NCBI RefSeq assembly: GCF_003112535.1 | Contig: NZ_BEWA01000026.1 | Span: 44,524-108,523 of the forward strand | Length of the DNA: 64,000 nt | Source of the DNA: Streptomyces rishiriensis | GTDB taxonomy: Bacteria > Actinomycetota > Actinomycetes > Streptomycetales > Streptomycetaceae | Direction of reading: 5' to 3' | Shown here: piece after piece, positions 1 to 9,016 of the stretch | Position numbering within the stretch: the first letter of the stretch is position 1 | Layout of the letters: each line of letters starts with the position of its first letter | Translations under genes and position numbers: made by a program | The notes under the pieces: generated by a model | Database searches by the model: none | The model's input: the letters and a program-made list of their open reading frames with translations, nothing else | What the model was told of the DNA's origin: nothing

Positions 1-248
1 ACCGGCAGCGGGGTCACGGAGGCGAGCATGCCGGGCAGGTGGGCCGCGCCGCCCGCACCGGCGATGATCACCTTGAGCCCGCGCCCGTCCGCCTGCTCGC
101 CGTACGCGATCATCTCGCGCGGCATGCGGTGCGCCGAGACGACGTCGACCTCGTACGGGATCTCGAACTCGTCGAGGGCCTGGGCGGCGGCTTCCATGAC
201 GGGCCAGTCGGAGTCCGACCCCATGACGATGCCTACGACTGGGCTCAT
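1..248 (-). CDS. purE: N5-CAIR mutase PurE, 3' end outside window
   Basis: Partial gene; only the first 82 residues are visible. It begins MSPVVGIVMGSDSDWPVM, the PurE Rossmann-like start with the SDSD phosphate/substrate loop, followed by VVSAHRMPREM and AGAGGAAHLPGM, the conserved core motifs of class I PurE. The enzyme converts N5-carboxyaminoimidazole ribonucleotide to CAIR in purine synthesis. Its ATG (248) overlaps the purK stop by 4 bases (ATGA), so the two are translationally coupled and form the PurK-PurE pair that acts sequentially. Identification is secure; the C-terminus is not visible. Confidence 0.96.
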   Translation of the reverse strand, partial: MSPVVGIVMGSDSDWPVMEAAAQALDEFEIPYEVDVVSAHRMPREMIAYGEQADGRGLKVIIAGAGGAAHLPGMLASVTPLP

Positions 249-1384
249 TCGGTGATCGTGCCTCTCAGGTATCCGGCTGCGTGACGTGCGCGTTCGAGGA
301 CGTCGTCCAGGTCGTCGCCGTAGGTGTTGACGTGGCCGACCTTGCGGCCGGGCTTCACGTCCTTGCCGTACATGTGGATCTTCAGCTTGGGGTCGCGGGC
401 CATGCAGTGCAGGTAGGCCGCGTACATGTCCGGGTAGTCGCCGCCGAGGACGTTGACCATGACCGTCCAGGGGGCGCGCGGGCGCGGGTCGCCGAGCGGG
501 AGGTCCAGGACCGCGCGGACGTGGTTGGCGAACTGCGAGGTGATCGCGCCGTCCATCGACCAGTGGCCCGAGTTGTGCGGGCGCATCGCCAGCTCGTTGA
601 CGAGGACGCGGCCGTCGCGGGTCTGGAACAGCTCGACCGCGAGGTGGCCGACGACGTCGAGTTCCTTGGCGATGTTCAGGGCCATCTGTTCGGCCTTGAG
701 CGCCAGCGTCTCGTCGAGGCCGGGGGCGGGCGCGATCACCGTGTCGCAGACGCCGCCGACCTGCCGCGACTCGACGACGGGGTAGGCGACCGCCTGGCCG
801 TGCGGGGAGCGCACCACGTTGGCGGCGAGTTCGCGGACGTAGTCGACCTTCTCCTCGGCGAGGACGGGGACGCCCGCGCGGAAGGGGTCCTCGGCCTCGG
901 CGGCGGAGTCGACGACCCAGACGCCCTTGCCGTCGTAGCCGCCGCGGACCGTCTTGAGGACGACCGGGAAGCCCTCCCCCTCGGCCGCGAACGCGGCGAC
1001 GTCCGCCGGATCGCTCACGATCCGGTGCCGGGGGCACGGCACGCCGAGCGCGTCGAGCCGGGCGCGCATCACGCCCTTGTCCTGGGCGTGCACGAGCGCG
1101 TCCGGGCCGGGGCGCACGGGGATGCCGTCCGCCTCCAGCGCCCGGAGGTGCTCGGTGGGCACATGTTCGTGATCGAAGGTGATCACATCGCACCCGCGCG
1201 CGAACTCGCGCAGCGTGTCGAGGTCGCGGTAGTCGCCGATGACGACATCGCTCACGACCTGCGCCGCGGAATCCTGTGGGGTGTCACTGAGGAGCTTGAA
1301 CCTGATGCCGAGCGGGATGCCCGCCTCGTGTGTCATACGAGCGAGCTGCCCCCCGCCGACCATGCCGACTACCGGGAACGTCAC
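245..1384 (-). CDS. purK: N5-carboxyaminoimidazole ribonucleotide synthase PurK
   Basis: 379 residues, normal for PurK. ATP-grasp enzyme that makes N5-CAIR from AIR, ATP and bicarbonate, feeding the next gene, purE. The N-terminus has the nucleotide-binding start GMVGGGQLARM (residues 7-17); the middle has the ATP-grasp loop KTVRGGYDGKGVWVV and the metal-binding segment ELAMRPHNSGHW, characteristic of PurK. The gene is followed by purE with a 4-base overlap. Upstream is about 150 bases shared with a divergent GtrA-like gene. Confidence 0.97.
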   Translation of the reverse strand: MTFPVVGMVGGGQLARMTHEAGIPLGIRFKLLSDTPQDSAAQVVSDVVIGDYRDLDTLREFARGCDVITFDHEHVPTEHLRALEADGIPVRPGPDALVHAQDKGVMRARLDALGVPCPRHRIVSDPADVAAFAAEGEGFPVVLKTVRGGYDGKGVWVVDSAAEAEDPFRAGVPVLAEEKVDYVRELAANVVRSPHGQAVAYPVVESRQVGGVCDTVIAPAPGLDETLALKAEQMALNIAKELDVVGHLAVELFQTRDGRVLVNELAMRPHNSGHWSMDGAITSQFANHVRAVLDLPLGDPRPRAPWTVMVNVLGGDYPDMYAAYLHCMARDPKLKIHMYGKDVKPGRKVGHVNTYGDDLDDVLERARHAAGYLRGTITE

Positions 1385-1536
1385 GCCCCCAGGGTATCGG
1401 CCACGCCACCCCGGCCGAATCTCGCGTCTCCCACCGCCGGCTTTGCGGCCTCATACCCGCTGTTTCGCCGCATCTCGGCCGTCGGCCGCCGACCCGTGAG
1501 CCGCACCACAGGAAACCGGGAAGAGTGGTGGTTAGC

Positions 1537-2097
1537 ATGGCTGGGTTGACGCAACTATCCCGGACGGGGGCCTGTACGACCATGGCGCATGGTTCCTCGG
1601 GGCTGAAGAGGCTCATCCGTGAGCTGGCCAGGTTCGGAGCCGTGGGCGGCGCGGGCCTGCTGGTGAACCTCGGCGTCTTCAACGCCGTCCGGCATCTCAC
1701 CGACCTGCCCGTGGTCCGGGCCAGCGTCATCGCGACGGTGGTGGCCATCGCCTTCAACTACGTGGGCTTCCGCTACTTCACCTACCGGGACCGCGAGAAG
1801 AGCGGGCGCACCAGGGAACTGACGCTGTTCCTGCTGTTCAGCGTGGTGGGCCTGGTGATCGAGAACGGGCTGCTGTACGCGGCGACCTACTGGTTCGGCT
1901 GGGACAGCCCCCTGCAGAGCAACGTGTTCAAGTTCCTCGGCATCGGCATCGCGACCCTCTTCCGGTTCTGGTCGTACCGGACGTGGGTGTTCCGGACGCT
2001 GCCCGTGAAGGAGGCTGCGACCGGCGCGGAGGCCTTTCTGACGGCGGCGGAGCAGAGCCGGCGGCCGGACCCCCAGCCCACGCAGCGCGTGAGCTGA
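1537..2097 (+). CDS. GtrA-like membrane protein
   Basis: About 186 residues with four predicted membrane helices (two in the N-terminal half, two around FLLFSVVGLVIENGLLY and the FKFLGIGIATLFRFW segment). The signature GFRYFTYRD and the C-terminal FRFWSYRTWVF match the GtrA/DPMS family, thought to move polyprenyl-linked sugars across the membrane for cell-surface glycosylation. I place the start at ATG 1537; ATG 1582 is an equally possible in-frame start, preceded by a run of Gs. The open frame continues upstream without start support. No glycosyltransferase partner is adjacent, so the substrate is unknown. Confidence 0.85.
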   Translation: MAGLTQLSRTGACTTMAHGSSGLKRLIRELARFGAVGGAGLLVNLGVFNAVRHLTDLPVVRASVIATVVAIAFNYVGFRYFTYRDREKSGRTRELTLFLLFSVVGLVIENGLLYAATYWFGWDSPLQSNVFKFLGIGIATLFRFWSYRTWVFRTLPVKEAATGAEAFLTAAEQSRRPDPQPTQRVS

Positions 2098-2175
2098 CCC
2101 TCCGGCCCCGGCCCTCCGGGCCCGACGGCCGTCTCCGGCCTTCCTCAGCCCCGCCGAGCGGAGCTCCGGGCGGCG

Positions 2176-3450
2176 TCACCGGACCGTGGGCTCCTCGTCC
2201 TGCGGGGTGCGCTTCTGCGGCGCCGTGCGGGACAGGAACAGGCCGAAGACCGGGGGCTGGGCCTGGAGCATCTCCAGCCGGCCGCCGTCCGCCTCGGCCA
2301 GGTCGCGGGCCACCGCCAGGCCGATGCCCGTGGAGTTGCGGCCGCTGATCGTCCGCTCGAAGATGCGCGCCCCCAGGTCGGCGGGGACGCCGGGCCCCTC
2401 GTCCGTCACCTCGACCACTGCCTGGTTGCCGGTGACGCGGGTGCGCAGCGCGACGGTGCCGCCGCCGTGCATCAGCGAGTTCTCGATCAGGGCGGCCAGC
2501 ACCTGGGCGACCGCGCCGGGCGTGCCCACCGCGCGCAGATGGCGTTTCCCGGAGCTGACGATGGCCCGGCCCACGCCCCGGTAGGCGGGACGCCACTCGG
2601 CGAGCTGCTGCTGGATGACCTCGTCGAGGTCGAAGGTGACCGCGGAGCCGGTGCGCGGATCCCGGGCGTTGGTCAGCAGGCGTTCCACGACGTCCGTCAG
2701 CCGCTCCACCTGCGTCAGCGCGATCGTCGCCTCTTCCTTCACGGTGTCCGGGTCGTCGGTGAGGGTGATCTCCTCCAGCCGCATGGACAGCGCCGTCAGG
2801 GGCGTGCGCAGCTGGTGGGAGGCGTCCGCCGCCAGGCGGCGTTCGGCGGTGAGCATGCGCGCGATGCGTTCCGCGGAGGAGTCGAGGACGTCGGCCACCC
2901 GGTCCAGCTCGGGGACGGCGTACCGCTTGTGGCGGGGGCGCGGGTCGCCCGAGCCCAGGCGTTCGGCGGTCTCCGCGAGGTCGGTGAGGGGCGAGGCGAG
3001 GCGGTTCGCCTGGCGGATGGCCAGCAGCACCGCCGCGACCACCGCGAGCAGCGCCACCAGGGCGATGATCAGCAGGGTGCGGCCGACCTCCCGGGTCACC
3101 GTGGAGCGCGGCTCCTGCACCACGACGGCCTCGCCCTCCTCGCCCTTGGCCGTGGACCGGATGACGTCGCCCTCGGGCCGGACGCCGACCTGGATGACCG
3201 GCCGGCCGGGGATGCGGATCTCGGCGTAACGGTCCTGGGTGACCTGGTCGCGCAGTATCTCGGCGGTGACGTCCTCCGCGCCGACCAGCCGGCTGTCCAC
3301 GATGCTGGCCAGCCGCAGCGCCTCGGAGTCCACGCGTTCCTGGGCGCTGTTGCTGATCGTGCGGGTCTCGACGATGACGAGGGACACCCCGAACACGGCG
3401 ATGACGACGAGCACGACAGCGAGCGTGGACTGGATCAGACGGCGACGCAC
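2176..3450 (-). CDS. sensor histidine kinase
   Basis: 424 residues. Membrane helix at about 9-28, an extracytoplasmic sensor loop of about 95 residues, a second helix at about 125-146, a HAMP region, then HisKA with the phospho-acceptor in ASHQLRTPLT (His212) and a HATPase domain with the glycine-rich EGPGVP loop. It is a class I kinase like those paired with OmpR regulators. GTG start preceded by GGAGGGG. It lies 140 bases downstream of the response regulator on the same strand and is almost certainly its partner. The signal sensed is not evident. Confidence 0.93.
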   Translation of the reverse strand: MRRRLIQSTLAVVLVVIAVFGVSLVIVETRTISNSAQERVDSEALRLASIVDSRLVGAEDVTAEILRDQVTQDRYAEIRIPGRPVIQVGVRPEGDVIRSTAKGEEGEAVVVQEPRSTVTREVGRTLLIIALVALLAVVAAVLLAIRQANRLASPLTDLAETAERLGSGDPRPRHKRYAVPELDRVADVLDSSAERIARMLTAERRLAADASHQLRTPLTALSMRLEEITLTDDPDTVKEEATIALTQVERLTDVVERLLTNARDPRTGSAVTFDLDEVIQQQLAEWRPAYRGVGRAIVSSGKRHLRAVGTPGAVAQVLAALIENSLMHGGGTVALRTRVTGNQAVVEVTDEGPGVPADLGARIFERTISGRNSTGIGLAVARDLAEADGGRLEMLQAQPPVFGLFLSRTAPQKRTPQDEEPTVR

Positions 3451-3590
3451 GGGCCCCTCCGGACGGTGACTTCACGAGACGGGGTGCGGGCGGCCCACCC
3501 CGGGGCGCGGGGAACTGCGGGAGAAGCCCCGCCGGCCCGCACCCGGCGACGCGCCCCGCATGACCGGCCGAAGCCCGGGAGGGGCAGAGG

Positions 3591-4268
3591 TCAGCTCTTC
3601 TCGAAGCGGAAGCCCACACCGCGCACCGTGGCGATGTAGCGGGGGTTGGCCGCGTCGTCGCCGAGCTTCTTGCGCAGCCAGGAGATGTGCATGTCGAGGG
3701 TCTTGGTCGACGACCACCAGGTGGTGTCCCAGACCTCGCGCATGAGCTGGTCGCGGGTGACGACCCGGCCCGCGTCGCGCACCAGGACCCGCAGCAGGTC
3801 GAACTCCTTGGCGGTGAGCTGGAGTTCCTCGTCGCCCATCCAGGCGCGGTGCGACTCGACGTCGATGCGCACGCCGTGCGTGGCGGGCGGCTGCTGGGGC
3901 TCGGACGCGCCGCGCCGGAGCAGGGCCCGGACCCGGGCGAGCAGTTCGGCCAGCCGGAAGGGCTTGGTGACGTAGTCGTCGGCGCCCGCGTCCAGGCCGA
4001 CGACGGTGTCCACCTCGTCGGCGCGCGCGGTCAGGATGAGGATCGGAATGGCGTGGCCCTCGGAGCGCAGCCGACGGGCCACCTCCAGGCCGTCCATGCC
4101 GGGCAGACCGAGGTCCAGGACGACCAGGTCGACGCCGCCCTGCATTCCGGCGTCGAGTGCGGTGGGGCCGTCCTCGCGCACCTCGACCTCGTAGCCTTCC
4201 CGGCGCAGGGCGCGGGCCAGCGGCTCCGAGATGGACGCGTCGTCCTCGGCGAGCAGTACACGGGTCAT
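3591..4268 (-). CDS. OmpR-family response regulator
   Basis: 225 residues. The receiver domain begins MTRVLLAEDD, has phospho-acceptor Asp52 in VVLDLGLPG and the conserved Lys in YVTKPF. The C-terminal winged-helix DNA-binding domain has the OmpR-type ending around TVRGVGFRFEKS. It is the first gene of a two-gene unit with the histidine kinase downstream. The divergent neighbour is a POT peptide transporter 520 bases away, a possible but unproven target. Confidence 0.95.
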   Translation of the reverse strand: MTRVLLAEDDASISEPLARALRREGYEVEVREDGPTALDAGMQGGVDLVVLDLGLPGMDGLEVARRLRSEGHAIPILILTARADEVDTVVGLDAGADDYVTKPFRLAELLARVRALLRRGASEPQQPPATHGVRIDVESHRAWMGDEELQLTAKEFDLLRVLVRDAGRVVTRDQLMREVWDTTWWSSTKTLDMHISWLRKKLGDDAANPRYIATVRGVGFRFEKS

Positions 4269-4787
4269 GAGCTGATGGTAGTCCGCGCGAGCAGGGGCCG
4301 AAGTGTGATCGACGACGCTGTTTCTTACCTAGGGACATGCCGGACAGCAGGGACGCGGGGCGGGGGCCGGCCCGCCGTCGATCTTGGTACGGACCTGCGG
4401 TCGGGGGATGGCACGATGATACGAGCCTTCGGAATGCCGCCAGAGTTCCATGATCACCTGTGATCCGCGTCTCAAGTCCTTCCATATCCGGCGTTGTGCT
4501 GCCGTATGGTGAAAGAACGCCTGTAGTACACAGGGACCTTTGGCGGTCCGCTTGACGCCGAGGGTCTCTTTTGTGTGCGGGCCGGTTCCCGCCGGCCCCG
4601 AAAGGAATGACCTGTGGCCGGGCCCCCGCGCGAGGGGGCGTGGATCCCGGTGACCGCCGTCCACCGCTTCGAGACCCGGAGCGGACTCCCCCCGGCGTAG
4701 GGGTGGACGAGACGGTCCGCCGGTGCCGGCCGCCCCCCACCGGGCGCGCACCGCAAGTGCAGCGCGTCCCGACCAGCAAGGAACGAC
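4269..4787. other. divergent intergenic region with small hairpin
   Basis: 519 bases between the response regulator (minus) and the peptide transporter (plus). I see no convincing gene. A 7-bp stem with 6-base loop (4579-4585 / 4592-4598) lies about 190 bases upstream of the transporter start and may be a leader hairpin or attenuator. A ribosome binding site AAGGAACGAC precedes the transporter ATG. No promoter could be assigned with confidence. Confidence 0.5.
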
Positions 4788-6284
4788 ATGGCGTCCAGCC
4801 TGACGAAGGACTCGGTCCGCCCGGACACCCCCGGCTCCGGGAAGACCTTCTTCGGCCACCCCCGCGGACTGGCCACTCTCTTCATGACCGAGATGTGGGA
4901 GCGATTCTCCTACTACGGCATGAGGGCCCTGCTCCCGCTGTACCTGGTCGCCCCCGGCGGCCTGCACCTCAGCGCCGCGACGGCGACCGCGATCTACTCG
5001 GTCTACCTGTCGCTCGTGTACCTGCTCGCCCTCCCCGGCGGCTGGTTCGCGGACCGCGTGCTCGGCCCCCGCAAGACCGTCGCCGTCGCCGGCGCGATCA
5101 TCATGCTCGGCCACCTGACCCTCGCGCTGCCGAACGCCGGCACCTTCTTCGCGGGTCTCGGCCTGGTCGCCATCGGCTCCGGTCTGCTGAAGGCCAACAT
5201 CTCCACGATGGTCGGCCACCTCTACGACGGTCCCGACGACCCGCGCCGTGACGGCGGCTTCACGCTGTTCTACATCGGCATCAACCTGGGCGCGTTCGCC
5301 GCTCCGCTGGTCATCGGCACCCTCGGCGAGAACGTCAACTGGCACCTGGGCTTCGCCCTCGCCGCACTCGGCATGGGTCTGGGCCTGGCCCAGTTCCTGC
5401 TGGGCAGCCGTCACCTGAGCTCGCGCTCGGACCTGGTCCCCACGCCGCTGTCGGCGCAGGAGAAGGCGGCCACGCTGCGCAAGGCCGCGTTCTGGGCGGC
5501 CGTCGCGATCGTGTTCTACGCCGTCGTGGGCGTCTCCGGCGTCTACACGCTGAACTGGCTGCTGGTCCCGATCACCGTCGCCGGCCTGATCATCCCGGTC
5601 CTCGTGATCGCCCGGATGAAGCGGGACAGGGAGCTGGACCGCGCCGAGCAGTCCAAGCTGACGGCGTACATCTGGTTCTTCGTCGCCGCGGCCGTGTTCT
5701 GGATGATCTACGACCAGGGCGGCTCGACGCTGTCCCTGTTCGCCGAGTCCTCGGCGAAGAACAGCGTCCTCGGCTGGGACTTCCCGGTCTCCTGGTACCA
5801 GTCGGTCAACCCGGTCCTGATCATGGCGCTGGCCCCGCTCTTCGCCTGGGCCTGGGTGGCGCTGGCCCGGCGCGGCAAGGAGCCGAGCACCGCGGTGAAG
5901 TTCGCGACGGGCCTCGTGCTGGTCGGCGCGTCGTTCTTCCTCTTCCTGGCCCCGCTGTCGATCGCCGAGGGCGGTCACAAGGCGGCCGCGCTGTGGCTGG
6001 CGGCGATCTACTTCGTGCAGACCGTCGGCGAGCTGACCCTCTCCCCGGTCGGCCTGTCGGTCACCACGAAGATGGCTCCCGCGAAGTACGCCTCCCAGAT
6101 GATGGGCGTCTGGTTCCTGGCCGTCACCGCCGGTGACGCCACGACCGGCCTGCTCTCCATCGCCGGCGTCGACCTCAACAAGACGGGGATCGTGGCCCTG
6201 GAGGCCGTGCTCGCCGTCGTCGCCGGCCTCGCGGTGTGGATGTACCGCAAGAAGGTCAAGGAACTGATGGGCGACGTCAACTGA
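4788..6284 (+). CDS. POT/PTR family proton-dependent oligopeptide transporter
   Basis: 498 residues, about 14 membrane helices. The POT signature EMWERFSYYG (residues 35-44, the ExxERFxYYG motif for proton coupling) and the internal motif FYIGINLGAFAAPL (PTR2 family signature) are present. It imports di- and tripeptides with protons, like bacterial DtpT. RBS AAGGA upstream of ATG. Monocistronic, followed by a strong hairpin terminator at 6305-6335. Confidence 0.95.
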   Translation: MASSLTKDSVRPDTPGSGKTFFGHPRGLATLFMTEMWERFSYYGMRALLPLYLVAPGGLHLSAATATAIYSVYLSLVYLLALPGGWFADRVLGPRKTVAVAGAIIMLGHLTLALPNAGTFFAGLGLVAIGSGLLKANISTMVGHLYDGPDDPRRDGGFTLFYIGINLGAFAAPLVIGTLGENVNWHLGFALAALGMGLGLAQFLLGSRHLSSRSDLVPTPLSAQEKAATLRKAAFWAAVAIVFYAVVGVSGVYTLNWLLVPITVAGLIIPVLVIARMKRDRELDRAEQSKLTAYIWFFVAAAVFWMIYDQGGSTLSLFAESSAKNSVLGWDFPVSWYQSVNPVLIMALAPLFAWAWVALARRGKEPSTAVKFATGLVLVGASFFLFLAPLSIAEGGHKAAALWLAAIYFVQTVGELTLSPVGLSVTTKMAPAKYASQMMGVWFLAVTAGDATTGLLSIAGVDLNKTGIVALEAVLAVVAGLAVWMYRKKVKELMGDVN

Positions 6285-6304
6285 CGTCCGCCCGCGACGG
6301 GGGA

Positions 6305-6335
6305 GGGCCGGCACACCAGGTGGGTGTGCCGGCCC
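6305..6335 (+). terminator. hairpin terminator after peptide transporter
   Basis: Perfect 13-bp inverted repeat (6305-6317 with 6323-6335), 5-base loop, 20 bases after the transporter stop. Between convergent genes, so it may work in both directions. Confidence 0.85.
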
Positions 6336-6380
6336 TCGCCCGTTCCGGCCCCGGCTCGCCCGCCGACGCCGTGCGACGGC

Positions 6381-7703
6381 TCAGCGGGTCCTTCTGCCCG
6401 GCAGGAACGTGAACACCGCTCCGCCCAGCAGCACCGCCGTGCCCGCCACCAGGCCCAGGGCCTTCAGCGCGCCGTGGTCGCCGGAGCCCGTCTCCGCGAG
6501 CCCGCCGCCTCCCGTGGCTGCGGCGCCGCCGGAGGACGAGGACGACGAACCGCCGCCGCCCGACGCGCCGCCGGCCTGCTCCTCGGTGTTCAGCGTCAGC
6601 GAGACCGCCGTGCTGTCCGGGGTGCACGTGGTGGTCGTGCCCAGGGCCTCGATGACGAGGACGCCCGGCGAGAGCGTGGACTCACCGGTCGCGCCGGGCT
6701 TGTACGTGCCGGTCAGGTCGGGAATCTCGATCGGGGCGCCCTGCTTCACGGGGGCCTGGTTGGCCGGGCCCGTCACCTTCACCGAGCCCTTGTCCGAGCC
6801 GCCCAGGGTGACCTGCATCGACGGTTTCACGGAGTTCGCCGGGATGTCGATCGGGCTGTTCATGACCGACTTCTTGAACCGCACGGTCAGGCCGTAACTC
6901 CCGCCGTTCTTCCTGGCGTTGATCTGCACCGGCGAGGTGGCCTTCTTCTCGCCGATGGGCGACTGGCAGGTGTAGGGGATGTCCACGACCTTGCCGGTGA
7001 AGTCCGTCCGGCCGGAGCCGCCCGTCGGCGACGACGAGGAGGACGGCGTCCCCGACCCGCTCGGCGGACCCGAGGGCGTCGACGACGCGCTCTGCGAGGG
7101 GCTGCCGCTCGACGAACCCGAACTCCCGCCGCCGGCCGCCACCGTGATGGTCGCCGAGGGCTGCACCGCCTGCGTCGGCGTGCACCGGGTGTCCGTCGAC
7201 AGCGCGTTGACGACGTACGCGTCCGGCGTCAGCGTCACCTGCCCGGCCGCCGTCAGCTTCAGCGAGCCCTTCATGTCGGACAGCGTCATCGCGCCGCCCT
7301 TGGGGATCGCCGGGTTCTCGCGCGGCCCCTGCATCGCGATGTCGGCGCTCTGCGCGCCGGCCGCCTTGAGGGTGCCGGACGGCTGGACGGAGTTCGCCGG
7401 CAGATCGATGATGTCGGGGTTCTTCGACGCGGCCTGCGTGAACTTCCAGACGACGTCGACGGTGTCGCCGACCTTCGCGGTGGCCGGCGCGGTGATCTCG
7501 ACCTTCGTCGTGCCGTTGACGTCGGGCAGGCCGATGCCCGAGGGCGGCACGCACTTGGTGGCGTAGGACACCTCCGCGGCCTGCGCCTGGCCGGCGGTCA
7601 CGCCCAGCAGGACGGCCGCCCCGGTGAGCATGACGGCGGCGCCCGCGGCCGCCGTCCGCCTGCGCGCGGGGGCCCGTTCGGGTGGCATGGCTCTCTCACT
7701 CAC
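6381..7703 (-). CDS. secreted, sortase-anchored surface protein with LAETG motif (DUF6801-like repeats)
   Basis: 440 residues. Signal peptide about 1-42 ending QAQAAE; two related beta-rich domains, each with a Y-T-C/K-C start and a conserved TCTP end (the cysteines probably form a disulphide); Ser/Pro/Gly-rich linkers; then LAETG (402-406), a hydrophobic helix and a basic tail RRTR. LAXTG is the signal preferred by class E sortases of streptomycetes. The domains resemble DUF6801 and also the protein at 9882-10610. GTG start at 7703 overlaps the upstream stop (GTGA) and has GGAAGGG as RBS. Last gene of the four-gene surface operon. Confidence 0.8.
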   Translation of the reverse strand: MSERAMPPERAPARRRTAAAGAAVMLTGAAVLLGVTAGQAQAAEVSYATKCVPPSGIGLPDVNGTTKVEITAPATAKVGDTVDVVWKFTQAASKNPDIIDLPANSVQPSGTLKAAGAQSADIAMQGPRENPAIPKGGAMTLSDMKGSLKLTAAGQVTLTPDAYVVNALSTDTRCTPTQAVQPSATITVAAGGGSSGSSSGSPSQSASSTPSGPPSGSGTPSSSSSPTGGSGRTDFTGKVVDIPYTCQSPIGEKKATSPVQINARKNGGSYGLTVRFKKSVMNSPIDIPANSVKPSMQVTLGGSDKGSVKVTGPANQAPVKQGAPIEIPDLTGTYKPGATGESTLSPGVLVIEALGTTTTCTPDSTAVSLTLNTEEQAGGASGGGGSSSSSSGGAAATGGGGLAETGSGDHGALKALGLVAGTAVLLGGAVFTFLPGRRTR

Positions 7704-9016
7704 GTGGATCCCTTCCTGCCGGAGTCGTGGGGTTGAGGGGAGTCGTGGGGCGTCGTGGGGTTGAGGGGAGTCGCCGGACCCGTGGGAGCGGTCGTCGGAC
7801 CCGTGGGAGCGGTCGCATCAGATCGAGTGACCGGATCGGGTCGAGTGACCGGATAAGGCGGAGTCGCCGGATCAGGCGGAGTGAGCGGCTCAGGCGGGGT
7901 GAACGGGTCAGGCGGAGTGAGCGGGTCAAGGGGAGTGAGCGGGGTCGTGGGACTCGTCGGCCGGTCCTCCCGCGGTGCCGGGAGCCGTGCCGCGGGGCCC
8001 GGGCCGGTGTCCGGGGTGAACCACGGCAGAGTCGTGTTCGGGGCGGGGGGCCCGGCCTGCGCGGTCCGGACGTCCGTGCTCCGCTCGTGCCGGGGCGCCC
8101 GGGAGCGCCCCCGGGACGGATGGCGCGGGCGCACCCGGTCCACCACCGCCAGCCCGACGCGGAACACCGCCCCCGGGACGACCAGGCAGAGCAGGATCCA
8201 GAACAGGGTCACGCCCCACGGACGGCCCACGCCCCACGGCTGCTCGGCGAGGACCTTCCCGCCGTACTTCAGGGAGACGGTGTAGTCGCCATGGGCGCCC
8301 GCGGCCAGTTCGACGGGCAGTTCGACGCGGGCCTTCTCGCCGGGCCCGATCGTGCCGCGCCACTGCCGCTCGTCCCACTGCGGGGCGAACACCCCGTGCG
8401 CGGCGCCGACCTGGAACACGGGGTCCTTGACGGCCCCGGTGCCGACGTTTCCCACGGTGAACGTCAGCGTGCGCGCGGGCGGCGCCCCGAACCAGGTCAG
8501 CAGGCCCGAGGAGCCGTCGAGCCGGGTGTCGGTGAGCACGGACAGACGTCCGCCACCGGTCTGCGCGGGCAGCGGTCGGACCGGGTGCCCGGCCACCTGG
8601 AACGCCGCGTCGGCCTGCGCCTTCGCACCGGTGGCGGTCGCCACGTGCACCACACAGGGACAGGGCGCCGGCGGCTCGGCCACCGGCAGCGCCCGGCTGA
8701 AGCGGCCGTCGGCGTCGGTGGTGACGGCGCGCCCGTCGGCGTTGGCACAGGAGTTGGTGCCGCCGATCACGCCCCGGGCCGGCGTCGCCTGCCCGCAGAC
8801 CAGCAGCATCAGCAGCGTGCGCGGCCGCCAGCCGCTGCCGCTCACGGTGACCGAGCCGCCCGTGCCCGCCTGCGCCGCGGACACCGTCACCGCCGGCCGG
8901 TCGGCGGCCGCGGCCGGGGCGGCCGCCGGGACCAGGGACAGCAGCAGCAACAACAGGGAAACCAGGACCGGCGCCGACGCTGTCGCCGGCGCCGCGATCC
9001 GCACCTCGCCTCTCAC
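7700..9016 (-). CDS. exported membrane protein with Ig-like domains and Pro/Thr-rich cytoplasmic tail
   Basis: About 438 residues. GTG start at 9016 overlaps the preceding stop (GTGA). Signal sequence with a Leu-rich core and AAAPAAAAD cleavage region, then beta-sandwich-like domains with one C-x-C pair and other cysteines, a single membrane helix (WGVTLFWILLCLVVPGAVF), basic residues and a C-terminal tail of TP-rich short repeats such as TPPDPFTPPEPLTPPDP. The open frame continues upstream of 9016 but there it overlaps the preceding gene. I recognise no family. Operon position suggests it works with the anchored surface proteins. Confidence 0.75.
   Translation of the reverse strand: MRGEVRIAAPATASAPVLVSLLLLLLSLVPAAAPAAAADRPAVTVSAAQAGTGGSVTVSGSGWRPRTLLMLLVCGQATPARGVIGGTNSCANADGRAVTTDADGRFSRALPVAEPPAPCPCVVHVATATGAKAQADAAFQVAGHPVRPLPAQTGGGRLSVLTDTRLDGSSGLLTWFGAPPARTLTFTVGNVGTGAVKDPVFQVGAAHGVFAPQWDERQWRGTIGPGEKARVELPVELAAGAHGDYTVSLKYGGKVLAEQPWGVGRPWGVTLFWILLCLVVPGAVFRVGLAVVDRVRPRHPSRGRSRAPRHERSTDVRTAQAGPPAPNTTLPWFTPDTGPGPAARLPAPREDRPTSPTTPLTPLDPLTPPDPFTPPEPLTPPDPATPPYPVTRPDPVTRSDATAPTGPTTAPTGPATPLNPTTPHDSPQPHDSGRKGST
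7745..7965 (-). repeat. short tandem repeats encoding Thr-Pro-rich tail
   Basis: Degenerate 12-18-base repeats (variants of ggcggagtgagcgg on the plus strand) in the 3' part of the exported membrane protein. They encode the T-P-P-D-P/L-T-P-P series, and may vary in copy number between strains. Confidence 0.7.
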
